A stretch of DNA of 64,000 nt, taken from assembly GCA_036925085.1 (NCBI GenBank), contig JAUPFP010000001.1, forward strand, positions 18,785,342-18,849,341. The letters run 5' to 3'. Of the stretch, positions 55,101 to 63,724 are shown piece by piece. Both the position numbers and the translations under genes were made by a program. This DNA comes from Brachycybe producta (taxonomy: Eukaryota > Arthropoda > Diplopoda > Playtdesmida > Andrognathidae). Each line of letters starts with the position of its first letter. Position 1 is the stretch's first letter. The notes beneath the pieces are model-generated. The model was not told where the DNA came from. It worked only from the letters and a program-made list of their open reading frames with translations, and searched no databases.

Positions 55101-56529
55101 TGTACTGATTATGGTGGATTACTTCACCCGGTACGGCGTGGCGAAGGCAGTACGAAGGGCTACGGCCGCTTGTGTTAAGTTTCTGAAAGATGAGATCTTG
55201 TTGGTGTATGGCACTCCGACTACTCTCATCTCGGATCGTGGATCCCAGTTCTGTAGCAAGATTTTGCGAAAGTTCCGGGAGCGCTATAATATAGCGCAGC
55301 ACTTCACGACGGCGTACCATCCGCAAGCTAATGGGCTTACGGAGCGTACGAATAAGACCGTGATGGAAACCATCAAACGTTACCTTGATCCCCTCAAGGA
55401 CCAACGTGATTGGTGGGAGAAATTGCGGCCCGCCGTGTGGGCCTACAACACTGCGGTGCAGGAGAGCACGGAAGTGTCTCCGTACCAATTGTTGTTTGGT
55501 CGTGAGCCTAGGTTGGGGATTGATAATCTCCTCCCTAACGGTCCGGTCCGCGACTTGCCCGACCAGCAAGCCGTGGAGGAGCGTGCTCGTCAAAATTTGG
55601 CGGCCACTCAAAGAAGACAGAAGAGTCGGTATGACGCCGGCCGGGTGGAGCCACCCCGATACCAGCCTGGTAATAAGGTTTGGATAAGGGACATGGCTGG
55701 GAAGCTCGGTCAAGCCAAGAAGTGGAATTTCGCTTACAAGGCTGAACTGGGTACGGTGGTCCGGCAGGTTTCCGACCTGGTCTACGAGATAGAATTCGTA
55801 GATGGGTATGGTCGGAAGGTGCGGGAGCGGTTTCACGTTGATAACTTGAAGCCGTACATTCCCACATGTGGGGTTCGTGAGGAAGATGGCCTAGGTAGCT
55901 CTGAAACCTCATCGGACTCTGAAGGGTCCAGCGATGCTGAGTCTGGGTCAGCTGGAAGTGAGAGGAGGGATGATGTCTCTCCAGGACCTTCTGGCCAGCC
56001 TAGCTTGGTGGTGGAGTCAACTGACTCTGAGGCAGAGGAAGCACCTCGGCCCCGGTATTACCTCCGTCCGAGGAAACCCAGGGCTTTTGAGGTTCTGCAA
56101 GCTTCCTCTGGAGCTCCAATAGGCACCAGGGTGGTGCAGGGACTTTGGAAGTCCCTGTCCTGGTGGGAGAGAGCAGGTCATTCTCTGTTGTGGGATGAGG
56201 ACCTGAATTGGGGAAATAAGGATTGGGAGCGCAGTGACCCCTGGACTGGGCGCCGCCTGTCTGTCACGGACAGATGGCGGTTGTCCAGGGGGAGCTGGGT
56301 GGAGAAATTCACAATTCCAAGCTGCAAACTCAAAGAGGAGTCTGCAGTAGTAATTTCCCCTAAAGATCTCTCTCCTGAGTCTTTCCATAGAGATTCAGGC
56401 CGAGTATCTGCTCCTATTGTGGCAGACGACGGTAGAATCCCTATGGTAACGGCAATGGAGGCGGCTAATGTTATGTTAGCCGCCAAGCCGCCGCTGTTAG
56501 CCAATTCCGTTGGTGAAACTATCGGCTAA
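52117..56529 (+). CDS. gag-pol: Fused Gag-RT-RNaseH-IN polyprotein with internal deletion (1470 aa)
   Basis: Start ATG 52117 is homologous to gag of element A; the frame is open upstream without ATG. Residues 1-270: Pro/Gly/Arg-rich. ~270-440: Retrotrans_gag capsid (FFNPVHSFIRYDGREDITPF). At ~463 the gag linker (SSATSK) jumps directly to ADQYPLPRIDDALDSL of RT: knuckle, protease and RT fingers are gone. RT active site CLVYLDDIIVFG ~550. RNase H HTDASGYGLGVV ~700, TDHHAL ~770. Integrase HHCC 912-950 (LHDSSKAGHFGVYK...CLVCQ), core D ~980 (GMDFVGPF), D ~1039 (LISDRGSQF), E ~1075 (GLTERTNK). The tail contains an acidic Ser-rich stretch, YYLRPRKPR and ~100 further residues. No stop or frameshift. 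The deletion has CTA microhomology and removes the -1 frameshift need. Confidence 0.93.
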   Translation: MSGGRGSSLLEGLELRSRTVGRGRRPEGRHPVEGAVGGNVTGDSTEEGVVEIVPTDQPPAGDFVTVRSHRRDTVSGGAPADGGDGGLLTPTGTGVRPRAVLLTSTASRPVGRGGSPLSGEVGGTPEPSSVDTASWLASMTEEQLRSVARGIDALRLQGHLSPEGRRLPREQPHFTSSPVHLGGAWREVPPAAAGQMPPGGGTRTAPAGGGRGVPPPVQRPRVHLVDPVDAEPDAETSGNRSSAPPRVSTAPWTPAPAVPSEIQAFGFFNPVHSFIRYDGREDITPFLRQFEAKARAQRWTDEARCSFFTYLLDGPAEEHYACLVEFKPNLTWPELRQAMLHRFGTKNQAQACFDRFEAMKQGPAESLQAFYWRFIELAERVSPGEDESCRLLRYKKKLQPEILRPLWRSKAETVRDFTTEAMLVEADMLTAGALPARTLTVPGTQAAAKVSGAVAKPKSSATSKADQYPLPRIDDALDSLAGAKYFATLDLASGYWQVRMAEQDIEKTAFICSQGLFEFRKMPFGLCNAPATMQRALDLLLAGHKWESCLVYLDDIIVFGSTFEQFLERLSTVLRLLRGAELKLQPKKCFFGFDKVKYLGHIVSAEGVAPDPGLVRAVEEFDVPTTVTAVRSFLGLAGYYRRFIKDFAKIARPLHDLTRKDASFDWSEQCGLAFERLKAFLTEAPVLTMYDPRGEVLIHTDASGYGLGVVVYQKLPEDKAPRVLAYASRLMKGPETRYSVTEQECLAIMFAVGKFRPYIFNRDFVIVTDHHALCHLQTAKNLQGRLGRWQMQLQEYRYKIQFKKGKLHEDADCLSRYPVNEVVDLSLPEHVEADVGEVIYRIRSEVDWVMEQANDSWCSKVKRELSTDPDSNLRFKFVVADKLLYAIKSIQDRTRTVLVVPRSCQAFCLRKLHDSSKAGHFGVYKTYQRMRTRFYWLGMKRDTVEYVKSCLVCQRVRQFARAQGFLQPIVPEYPVHAWGMDFVGPFPASVGGVTYVLIMVDYFTRYGVAKAVRRATAACVKFLKDEILLVYGTPTTLISDRGSQFCSKILRKFRERYNIAQHFTTAYHPQANGLTERTNKTVMETIKRYLDPLKDQRDWWEKLRPAVWAYNTAVQESTEVSPYQLLFGREPRLGIDNLLPNGPVRDLPDQQAVEERARQNLAATQRRQKSRYDAGRVEPPRYQPGNKVWIRDMAGKLGQAKKWNFAYKAELGTVVRQVSDLVYEIEFVDGYGRKVRERFHVDNLKPYIPTCGVREEDGLGSSETSSDSEGSSDAESGSAGSERRDDVSPGPSGQPSLVVESTDSEAEEAPRPRYYLRPRKPRAFEVLQASSGAPIGTRVVQGLWKSLSWWERAGHSLLWDEDLNWGNKDWERSDPWTGRRLSVTDRWRLSRGSWVEKFTIPSCKLKEESAVVISPKDLSPESFHRDSGRVSAPIVADDGRIPMVTAMEAANVMLAAKPPLLANSVGETIG

Positions 56530-56720
56530 ACGCCATCTTGTCGTTAAATTAAAAAAAGACGGATGTTTGCCGCTATTTTTGTGAAAAAACGTGTATTTCA
56601 CCGACGAAAAGGCAAAAACTCAGGACAATTGGATGCTTCAAAACAAAGGGGAATTTCCTTTTCCTGCCCGATGGCAGTATTCTTTTATTGCTTTTGGGTG
56701 TGTCAAGCAGTCAATGACCG

Positions 56721-56771
56721 CCAAAACCACGTGTTCAAGCGGTCAATGACCGCTTGAACACGTGGTTTTGG
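56721..56771 (+). repeat. Perfect 22-bp inverted repeat, 7-nt loop
   Basis: Arms 56721-56742 and 56750-56771, beginning CCAAAACCACGTG and ending CACGTGGTTTTGG; loop TCAATGA. Each arm carries the E-box CACGTG. Lies 190 bp after the gag-pol stop and runs into a PBS-like TTGGTGGAGGC (56768-56778). Confidence 0.93.
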
Positions 56772-57370
56772 TGGAGGCATCACCGTAACAATTTTGACGG
56801 TGATGCTACCGCCGATGGGGCCGTGCATAACACGGTGTTTTACCGTCAGAACACCGTAGGACTTGGTGGAGACCAAGTTCTACGGAGTTTGGACGGTGAA
56901 AAGGTGTTTTTGCACGGTTCTGTCCGTGAAACCACCGTGGAAAATGGTTCCGACCGTGATCCACGGTGTTCTAACGGACGGAAAGTGGTTTTCCACGGTA
57001 GTGTTCCGTGTAAACCACGCCCCAAGCGACCTGAATTGTCGGTGCCAGGTTGGGACGGTCCAAACAACTGTTTGGCCAATTCCGACCGTGCGATTCCCGT
57101 GAAGAACGGTTTTTACCATGGGTCACGGGATATGCACGGTGGAAACGGGATTTCCTACGGTGATTTACCGTGGAAATCACCGCCCAAGATACCGAATGTG
57201 GAATTTCGGGTTTTGGACCGACCAAAAATGTTTTTGGCCGGTTCCGACCGTGCAATTACCGTTGGGGACGGCTTTGGCCGTGTACCACGGTGCCTGCCCG
57301 GCCGGAAAACATTTTTTCGCGGTTTTGGTCCGTGGAATATGTTTCCTACCGTAGTAGGTCAAATACTTAA
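56768..57370 (+). repeat. Second leader-like region (PBS-like start and ACCGT/ACGGT dyads)
   Basis: Starts with TTGGTGGAGGC, identical to the 11 bases at the real PBS (51196-51206). It continues with ACCGT/ACGGT/CCGTG words at roughly 78-83-nt spacing (e.g. CCGTG at 56927, 57005, 57083, 57166, 57246, 57329). More degenerate than the main leader array. It can be read as an open frame, but that composition is repeat-derived and I do not count it as coding. Confidence 0.65.
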
Positions 57371-57371
57371 A

Positions 57372-59105
57372 ATGTTTTTTGATCTTTTTCAGGTAGCCAC
57401 GGCGGAGAAGGAAGAAACTGGCGGGGGTGGCAGCGGTTCCTCCTCCCTCAGCACGTTGCATCCGGGGGATGCAGAGCTGTTGGAGTCGGATGCCGCTTGC
57501 TCCCCGGACTCTTTGGGTCGGGCCATAGCTGACTTGGTCGATGGCGGACCTTTGGGTCTGCTATTGGTTGACGATGCTGTGGTGACCCAGCCGTCCCCTC
57601 GGACCCCTCTATACTATGGGTCTGTTTGGGGACGGTTGACACCGCCTCCCACCATGGGTTCTCCGAGGGCGACCATTAGGTTGGGAGCCATGGAGATCCC
57701 GGCGGTTGGTGAGCCGGTGCGGGCCAGCACGCCCGTTGAAGAGGTGGCCACCGGTTTGGCGGCTACCTCTTTGGCGAAGTGTGATCCTCCGGCGGACCAA
57801 AGCCGGCTAGAATTGGCTAGCCTGGCTGAGGGAAGCAGAGATGCCTCCTTGGGAGGAACTCTGGTCATTGACACGGAGGCGGAGATGGACACCATGGAAG
57901 ATGATGTGGTGCCCGTCTCCAGGCGGTGGCGAGGCCAACGGATCCTCTCTTCAGAGGACTCTTCGGAGTCTGAAGGGAGAGGATCAGGCTCCCTGGGTAA
58001 ACGGTCTGTGACCGGATCCCAGGAGGGTACTCCAGCCCGGAAGGACAGCCCAATTCCGGTCGACCCTGTTGGGGAGACGGAAGCGGCCTGTCTGGAAAGG
58101 CAGGACGAAGCCGCAAAGTACCAGACGGCGGCAGGTGGTTTCCTGGCGTCCGATGGGAAACGCTACTTCGTTGGGGAGTACCCTACCCAGCAGTTCCGTA
58201 AGGACGGTTCGAAAACCAAGAAAAAGTCCGGAGCTGCTAGGAACACCGCCAGGATGAAAGCCCTGGCTAAGAGGGAGGCACAGTTGGAGAGGACGAAGGC
58301 TGCCTTGGCGAAGTTTACGCCGGCAGTGGGTCTTCTCCCTGTGTCACCAGCTCATCCTGAGGGAGCTGCTGGTGCTGCCTGGCCTGTTGGTCAGCCTCCG
58401 GTTTCGGGACCAACCGAAGCGGAGGCTGGCTGTTCAGGCTGGCAGTCTGCAACTCCCAAGAGGGACCGAAGAGCGGAAAAGAAGGCCAATCAGCCCTCTC
58501 CTCCCGCTCCGAGGAAGAGCGCTCACGCCAGTGGTGGTGGTGGTCAAGGACAGAAACCTCCCCGCCCCTTCACCCCACCTTTGACCAGTAATCCGGTGGG
58601 AAAGAAGGCTAAGACCTCTCGTGGAGGTCCGGCCGGCTTTCCCAAAGAAAAGTGGAGCCAGGAGGACCGCTTGCGGTACCACCAGGCACAAGCGGCCAGA
58701 TGTGCTGCCCTTGTCCTGCGGGACAAGAAGGCTGCACGCCGACGAGAGTTTGAGCTCCAGGCCTCTCAGTTTTCGCCCCTGCGGGAAGCTGATGCCAGGA
58801 ATCCGCTCAGTACAGGGGAACCTCCCATCGGAGTTGGTGCCACTCCTATTGCGAGTGCCACCACGGCCGCTGGCCAACAGCGTATCGCCCAGAGGGGGGG
58901 GCGATACAAGCTGCCAAGGTGCCTCACCAAGGTGCGGCAGTTAAACCTGTTGGTGGCAAGGGTCAGCCGACCCTTGCCCCGGAGAAGAGAAATCTTCCCC
59001 AGGACGGAAAGGGACGCTTCGTGGCGACACGAGCATCCTCGACCGTCGGTTCGGCTACGGGAGCTAGTTCAAAGACTAGTACGGCTTCGGCTGGAAAGTC
59101 TGTGA
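57372..59105 (+). CDS. Accessory ORF2 of element C, unknown function (N-terminal part)
   Basis: Open frame downstream of pol. Possible starts: ATG 57372 (MFFDLFQVATAEKEE) for unspliced RNA, or ATG 57651 in a near-perfect Kozak context (CCCACCATGG) if a spliced RNA uses the acceptor at 57391-57392. Protein is low-complexity, Gly/Ser/Pro/Ala-rich, with an acidic segment (DTEAEMDTMEDDVV), Ser/Glu stretch (SSEDSSESEGRGSG) and a basic Lys/Arg-rich half (DGSKTKKKSGAARNTARM, RDKKAARRREFELQ). The true continuation switches at a G8 run (58894-58901) into the ORF3 frame; beyond it this frame is Arg-rich nonsense to 59105. No family recognised, and no CCHC knuckle or membrane anchor; possibly a divergent second Gag-like or host-derived protein. 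Confidence 0.55.
   Translation: MFFDLFQVATAEKEETGGGGSGSSSLSTLHPGDAELLESDAACSPDSLGRAIADLVDGGPLGLLLVDDAVVTQPSPRTPLYYGSVWGRLTPPPTMGSPRATIRLGAMEIPAVGEPVRASTPVEEVATGLAATSLAKCDPPADQSRLELASLAEGSRDASLGGTLVIDTEAEMDTMEDDVVPVSRRWRGQRILSSEDSSESEGRGSGSLGKRSVTGSQEGTPARKDSPIPVDPVGETEAACLERQDEAAKYQTAAGGFLASDGKRYFVGEYPTQQFRKDGSKTKKKSGAARNTARMKALAKREAQLERTKAALAKFTPAVGLLPVSPAHPEGAAGAAWPVGQPPVSGPTEAEAGCSGWQSATPKRDRRAEKKANQPSPPAPRKSAHASGGGGQGQKPPRPFTPPLTSNPVGKKAKTSRGGPAGFPKEKWSQEDRLRYHQAQAARCAALVLRDKKAARRREFELQASQFSPLREADARNPLSTGEPPIGVGATPIASATTAAGQQRIAQRGGRYKLPRCLTKVRQLNLLVARVSRPLPRRREIFPRTERDASWRHEHPRPSVRLRELVQRLVRLRLESL
57375..57392 (+). promoter_or_regulatory. Putative 3' splice site before ORF2
   Basis: TTTTTTGATCTTTTTCAG|G, a polypyrimidine tract plus CAG|G consensus, in a GC-rich element where T-runs are rare. 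It separates the leader-like region from the protein-like part of ORF2. It would pair with the LTR donor at 51139. Confidence 0.6.
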
Positions 59106-60322
59106 CTAGTAAGTCCGGTCACTCGAAGGGGACTAACCACCCTCCTAAGACTGACCGGCCCGGTAAGTCTGCGAGCCTTGGTGCGTCCAGCTCACAGCAC
59201 GGTGAACCTTCTTTTCATGAAAAGAAGAAAAAGAAAAAGGGCAAGAAGGCCCATCATGAGAAGAAGGGAGGTCCGAAAGCTTCCACCCGTGTGTCCCAGG
59301 GGACTGGTGGTGGTGGAAGTATCGGGACCGAGGAGGAGGAGTCCCGACACGGTGCGGCCGTGTCGGCCGGGAGCCAACCGCACCATACCCGTCATAGCAG
59401 GACGGTGCGGATGGATGATCGGTCAATGCGAGACGTTGTTCTCGGTATACCGTCATCCTCCCCGAAGGTGGTGGCGGTACCGAACTTGTTAGTTCGGTCG
59501 GTGGGAACTCTCCACCGGGTCAGCTCACCGTTACCTAGCGGTGGGGGCAGCCCGGCGGGGAAAAATGACGTTCCCGCCAAACGTGGTCCCGTGCCTTCCG
59601 TAGGAAGGACACCCTTCTCTCCGGGTCCCGATGATGGGGTCTTTGCGGCCCTAGGACCGGAAGAAAGAGCCAAGTCTCCTGAGCCCGAGGGCGAGGGTCG
59701 ACGCTTTGGTGCGGAGCCTCCGTATTCAGAAGGAGAGGTCTTTCTGAATAACCGGCTTGGTCTGTGGCAGGACCAGCCGGGAATGGAGGGGTACCAATAC
59801 CACGGATACTATCATCTGGGGGAGCCACTCCCAGTTCCGTGGACGCCGTCGTTGCCGTCATTTGCCATGCGATATGTGCTGGCATTTGGCAGTACAGACT
59901 ATCCGGTATTGCTGGTCGTCAACCCGGTAAGGAGATGCTTTGCTGTTCTAGACGTGGTGGGGACAGGAGCTGGGCTCGTACGTATAGCCCAGCTCGCGGC
60001 CCCATACGTCCAGCGTCTCCTTGGCTGCGACTTGGAAGGAATGGTGGGAGAATTTGTCACCCACCCTCTACGAGGTAGCGTGTCCGATCCCGCGGCCGCC
60101 CTCGTAGACCTTCTGACAAGTTGGACTCTTCGTCAGAGTCCGCAACTTGACACACTTGCCGTCGAAGCGTTTCGACAGCAAGAGGTGTTAAGACTCAGGG
60201 GGACTGATTTTGATGTCGGTCTCGGGTGGAGAAACACCCGGATGTGTTCGTGGTGGATATGTCGGTGGATGTCGGAGTGGATGGTGGCTCCGATGAATCC
60301 ACCACCGAAAAAATCAGTCTGA
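58894..60322 (+). CDS. Accessory ORF3 of element C, -1 frame continuation of ORF2
   Basis: Open in the -1 frame from the G8 run: ...QRGGAIQAAKVPHQGAAVKP..., first ATG 58919, stop 60320-60322. A Lys/Ser-rich N-terminal part with HEKKKKKKGKKAHHEKKGG (nucleolar/nucleic-acid-binding look) is followed by a more ordered C-terminal half: FAMRYVLAFGSTDYPVLLVV, CFAVLDVVGTGAGLVRIAQL, LVDLLTSWTLRQSPQLDTLA. No known domain recognised. With ORF2 it would make a protein of roughly 890-980 residues. It ends 80 bp before the 3' LTR. The extreme C-terminus (WRNTRMCSWWICRWMSEWMV) is Trp-rich and may be non-native. Confidence 0.55.
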
Positions 60323-60402
60323 AACTGAGTGGGGGTCATGGGCGCAATCCTTGCTTGCTCGACCGACCTGATCCCGGGGCGGATCAGGGAAGTTGAGAGG
60401 AT

Positions 60403-61218
60403 TGTGACGACCCAGTTCTGCTCCTTGTGGAGTAGAACTAAAATCCCATGTCGTCTGCTAGGCACTTGTAAATTAAGTGCCAGGCAGACGACAAAATGGC
60501 CAGCAAGGGTCCCTGTCCTCCCCCAGGTGGAGCAGCCTGGGGGTGTATATAATGGCGGCGGCCATTGCATACTGGACAGTGGAAAGTGAACCCTTGATTG
60601 TGCAGGTGACAAGAGGATGCTCTCATCTTTCATCAGGTGGCCAACATGGCCACCATTCTTCACTTGATTTCATTGTGTGTGGAAGTCTTTGACCTCTTCT
60701 CCTGGCTGAGGGAGACCATCTTTGGTTGTGGCTCTCTGCTGGTAGGATTTTACCAGCAGATATTGCCTTCTTCAGTGAGTGTTTTTATTTATTGCTTATT
60801 CTTTTAGAATAAATTATCTTCGTTATTTTCACTCTCTCAACCACTGTGTCCGTGTCTTATTATTTCCATAATACTTGGGGAAGTTACCGCGGGGAGGGTG
60901 GGGGTTCCGGTGTGGGGAAACGCCGTCACCATCACCGTCCTGTTCCGCTATGTTCTCCGGCATGTCGGCCGGTGCTTCGCGCGCGGTGCCACGGTAGGAT
61001 TCATCGGGAATCTACCATGGACTCTTCGTCTTGTCGGCGGTCTTTCGTCCATCGACGTGTGGCGAGGGAGTCGACCTCCGTCCGGCGCTACCCGTGGACA
61101 CGGACGGGTACAAGAGGAGGGCTGGCCAGCGCTTCAACCCGTCCCAAGGAGGTCAAGCGACGGTGAGTTAGTTAAGAATTTGCCGTGGGTATTGTAGCGA
61201 CCAAGTCGGGTCGTTACA
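60403..61218 (+). repeat. 3' LTR of element C
   Basis: 816 bp, TG...CA, same motifs as the 5' LTR (TATATAA near 60546, AATAAA near 60808). Preceded by GGGAAGTTGAGAGGAT, a weak polypurine tract. Followed by target duplication CTTG (61219-61222). Confidence 0.96.
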
Positions 61219-61588
61219 CTTGAATAGTAAGTGAAGTTACTATTTATATATATATATATATATAATCTCGATAATAAATAAATAATATCTGAAAAGAAAT
61301 ACACCTGACAAGTAATCATGTGTTAGTTCAATCCCAGGTTCAATATCTTTAGAAGCAAAAAAAACGATTTTTTTTAATACCACCAAACGTCATCACCTTT
61401 CCATTTAAATTGAAGTTCCGCTTGGAGTGGTTGATGACTCTTCCAAAGGAGCCATCATCAATGGTGGCGTCTATAGCTAGATGCTTCTCTCCATGTTTGA
61501 AAAAGTGGACATAGCACATATCGTTTTCTTTGTTTAGCTGTTGCTCGTCGTTCTTGTGCGATATCGTCGGACTGCCATCTTCACACAG
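61219..61588. other. Flanking host DNA, nothing identified
   Basis: Contains a short (TA)n at 61242-61264. No gene supported, though the minus-strand recombinase remnant may extend into it. Confidence 0.5.
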
Positions 61589-62256
61589 TTAGGGGCAATA
61601 AGTTGTCGAACTTACCGAATGAACTTGCTGTGACCGTGGAGATTTGCTCCCTCTTGTGTTCAGAAAGAAGTAGTCATTTTTCCCATCAGGATCCACCTTG
61701 GACCTAATGTGAGTTAGGTAATCCCTCCTGTCTTTAAATTCCTTGTTGTTTGGTGCAAAACCTGCAGAACACGTCCCCAATGTCTTGTTTTCTTCCACTT
61801 GAACACCCCATGTTTTGGTTACTTCATCTCTTTTGCAGCATGCAAACTCCACAACCTTCAAATTGTCGGTGACGCCTGGTCTTTGTGCCATTAGGCAAAT
61901 CCTTGCGATAAGCATCCTAGAAAGAAATTATTATTAGTAAAATTAATCATTTATCAGTAAGTTTCTTTTTTATTTAAATTTAGCAAACCTGGTGATCAGC
62001 ATGAATTTATTGACATGCATTTTCTGTCCCGATTTGAAGTAGTCCATCGCCTCTGTAAACTCTTCCTGTCCTTTGTCATCTGTCAGTAATTTGGTAGCCT
62101 TCACTGGATCTGGGACATTCTCCTCGAGTACAGCAATCTGGAATTTTCTTTTCCGGCATTGCTTGTTTCCATCCTTTTGATTCCATTCGTTCCCTCATCG
62201 TTTTCGTCGTAGTCTTCACATGTTGGATGTCTTCGAAAAGTTGACGATCTATATAA
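61589..62256 (-). pseudogene. Tyrosine-recombinase (Crypton-like) gene fragment with an intron
   Basis: Upstream exon 62256-61989: acceptor TTTTATATAG, a charged region, then FQIAVLEENVPDPVKATKLL and MDYFKSGQKMHVNKFMLITR. Intron 61988-61917 has GT...TTTCTTTCTAG; splicing gives KFMLITR-MLIARICLMAQRPGV in frame. Downstream exon 61916-61589 has AQRPGVTDNLKVVEF, VQVEENKTLGTCSAGFA and KVDPDGKNDYFFLNTRGSKS, in the order of the core of invertebrate YR proteins (RPG...HKT...G.DYFFL..G). The usual His of HKT is Asn (ENKT), the catalytic R-H-x-x-R/Y end is not seen, and the upstream exon has a frame conflict near 62200. Likely a decayed mobile-element gene. Confidence 0.5.
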
Positions 62257-62972
62257 AAAAAACATTAAAATGAATTGTAAATCATAAAATAAATATTTTC
62301 AGTGTGTTACTTTCAGTTTTCAAGTTGGTTCCCACAGAAAGATAATTCACAGTATGTAACTGACATGAAGAACATCTTTATGGCATCAAGTGTCATGAAC
62401 TCCCCCATGGATTTTGAGTATGAACACATCCCCTCGATGCCGGTCAGGAAGCTTGTGGCCGGTGTCTTCAATGGGTTGTCTGTCTTGTTGTTTATGTACT
62501 TTAGTACACACAAGACATGGTGTATCTTTGTTGTCCTGTGTCCTATAAAACAATAATAAAATACAATTTAGTACAATTTTCTGTTTGCAGACTTTTTATA
62601 AACCCATCTCTAATTTCATCGTTCTTCCGTTTGCACTCTTGGATGTCAGTAATTTTATGTACATTTTGTGAATGTTGAGAAAGTCATCTGTGTATTGGTC
62701 TTGGTGGTTTGCATAAGCTGCAGTAAATGTTTATGCATCTTTTGTCTGTATTTTTGGTTGTGTCTGAAGTAATTTTTGTCAGGTTGGTCGTTTTGCATTT
62801 GTCAACAAGTTTAATTTCATGTGGTTTCTTTCTGTCAGTGTCAAGTTCATCATCATCTTGAAATCAAACATCATCTAAAAAAGGTACTGAAGCAGTGCCA
62901 GAAGAGTTTTATTATTATGGTTATGGGATTTATTTAACTTTTGATTATAATTTTAATCTATTATTTGATTTC
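62257..62972. other. Unassigned; possible further YR fragments
   Basis: A minus-strand frame 62513-62313 (LKTPATSFLTGIEGMCSYSK...LDAIKMFFMSVTYC) could be an upstream exon of the recombinase remnant, but I cannot support it with motifs or clean splice sites. Confidence 0.3.
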
Positions 62973-63724
62973 TGTGGCAACCTGGTCTGCTCAAATCAAA
63001 TTTTGTGATTGAGCAGACAAACTCCCTATGGTGGTCTGCCTGACAGCATGCATTAGGCTGTTGGGACGGACGCCATTTTGGTGCCAGCAGACCTCTCACC
63101 GTTGAAGGCAATGGGTGAGAGGTCAGAAGTGACCTCTGTCCCCTCCAGGTGGAGTTGCCTGGAGGTCTTATATGGTCTGGTCAGTCAAGTCAGGGCAGTG
63201 TGTTGTGGACTGGAGACTGACCAACATGAATGGGGAGGCCAGGCCGGCCTCCAATTGGATCTTTCTTTTGTTGTTTTGGCCAGTGGGCCTTTGTGTTGTA
63301 TAGTGTTCTTGGCTGGTCGAAGTGACCAGCCAAGTTATGTTAATACCACTGCCTTATCCATCTGTGTAAGTGTTAATTAAAAATTGTTTTCATTTAATCT
63401 TACTGTGTTGTGTTTCGGTCATTGGGGAGTACCATGGGGAGGGTGGGTTTTCCAGGTGTGGGCAAAACCACCGTCCTGCACCGTCCTATTTCGGCTGGTA
63501 CTTGTCGGTTCGTGGTGGAACCAGAGTTCCACCACAATATTCTTGGTGTGGCGACTTGTTTGACCATCATGTCCATTGAGGGGGCTCCGGTGGAGTCGAC
63601 ACCACCCAGGTTTAACTGTGAGAGGCGGCTACGGGTGCAGTCCCATCAACATAAGACGCCTGGAGCCGGGTAAGTTGGTTTTAATTTACCTGGGGTATTG
63701 TTACGGTCCAGTCGGGTCGTTACA
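62973..63724 (+). repeat. Solo LTR-like copy D of the A/C lineage
   Basis: TGTGGCAACCTGGTC...GTCGGGTCGTTACA, 752 bp. Keeps the U5 landmarks GGGGAGGGTGGGTTT and the 5' splice site GTAAGT (63670-63675) and the same end as the other LTRs; its U3 is different. Flanks TTTC/TTTT are a near-match 4-bp duplication. No internal sequence follows before 64000, so probably solo. Confidence 0.75.

Larger units (their letters stand above)
50371..61218 (+). mobile_element. Complete Ty3/Gypsy-like LTR retrotransposon C (10,848 bp)
   Basis: Two LTRs, 4-bp target duplication CTTG, PBS, hairpin-array leader, a fused gag-pol ORF, then a second leader-like region and a large accessory ORF before the 3' LTR. Sister of element A at 1-5622. 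GC-rich. LTR similarity of about 98.8% by eye indicates a recent insertion. It lacks nucleocapsid, protease and the first part of RT, so it would need help in trans. Confidence 0.95.

Noticed and set aside
56754..57371. N-terminal ~200 residues of ORF2 as real protein
   Set aside because: No ATG at the frame opening and the composition comes from ACCGT/ACGGT dyads; treated as a leader-like region.
63434..63672. Walker-A-like GFPGVGKTT in an ~80-codon frame ending at the LTR splice donor
   Set aside because: The frame is not conserved in the other LTRs, which have different frames and sequence at this place; most likely chance in GC-rich U5.
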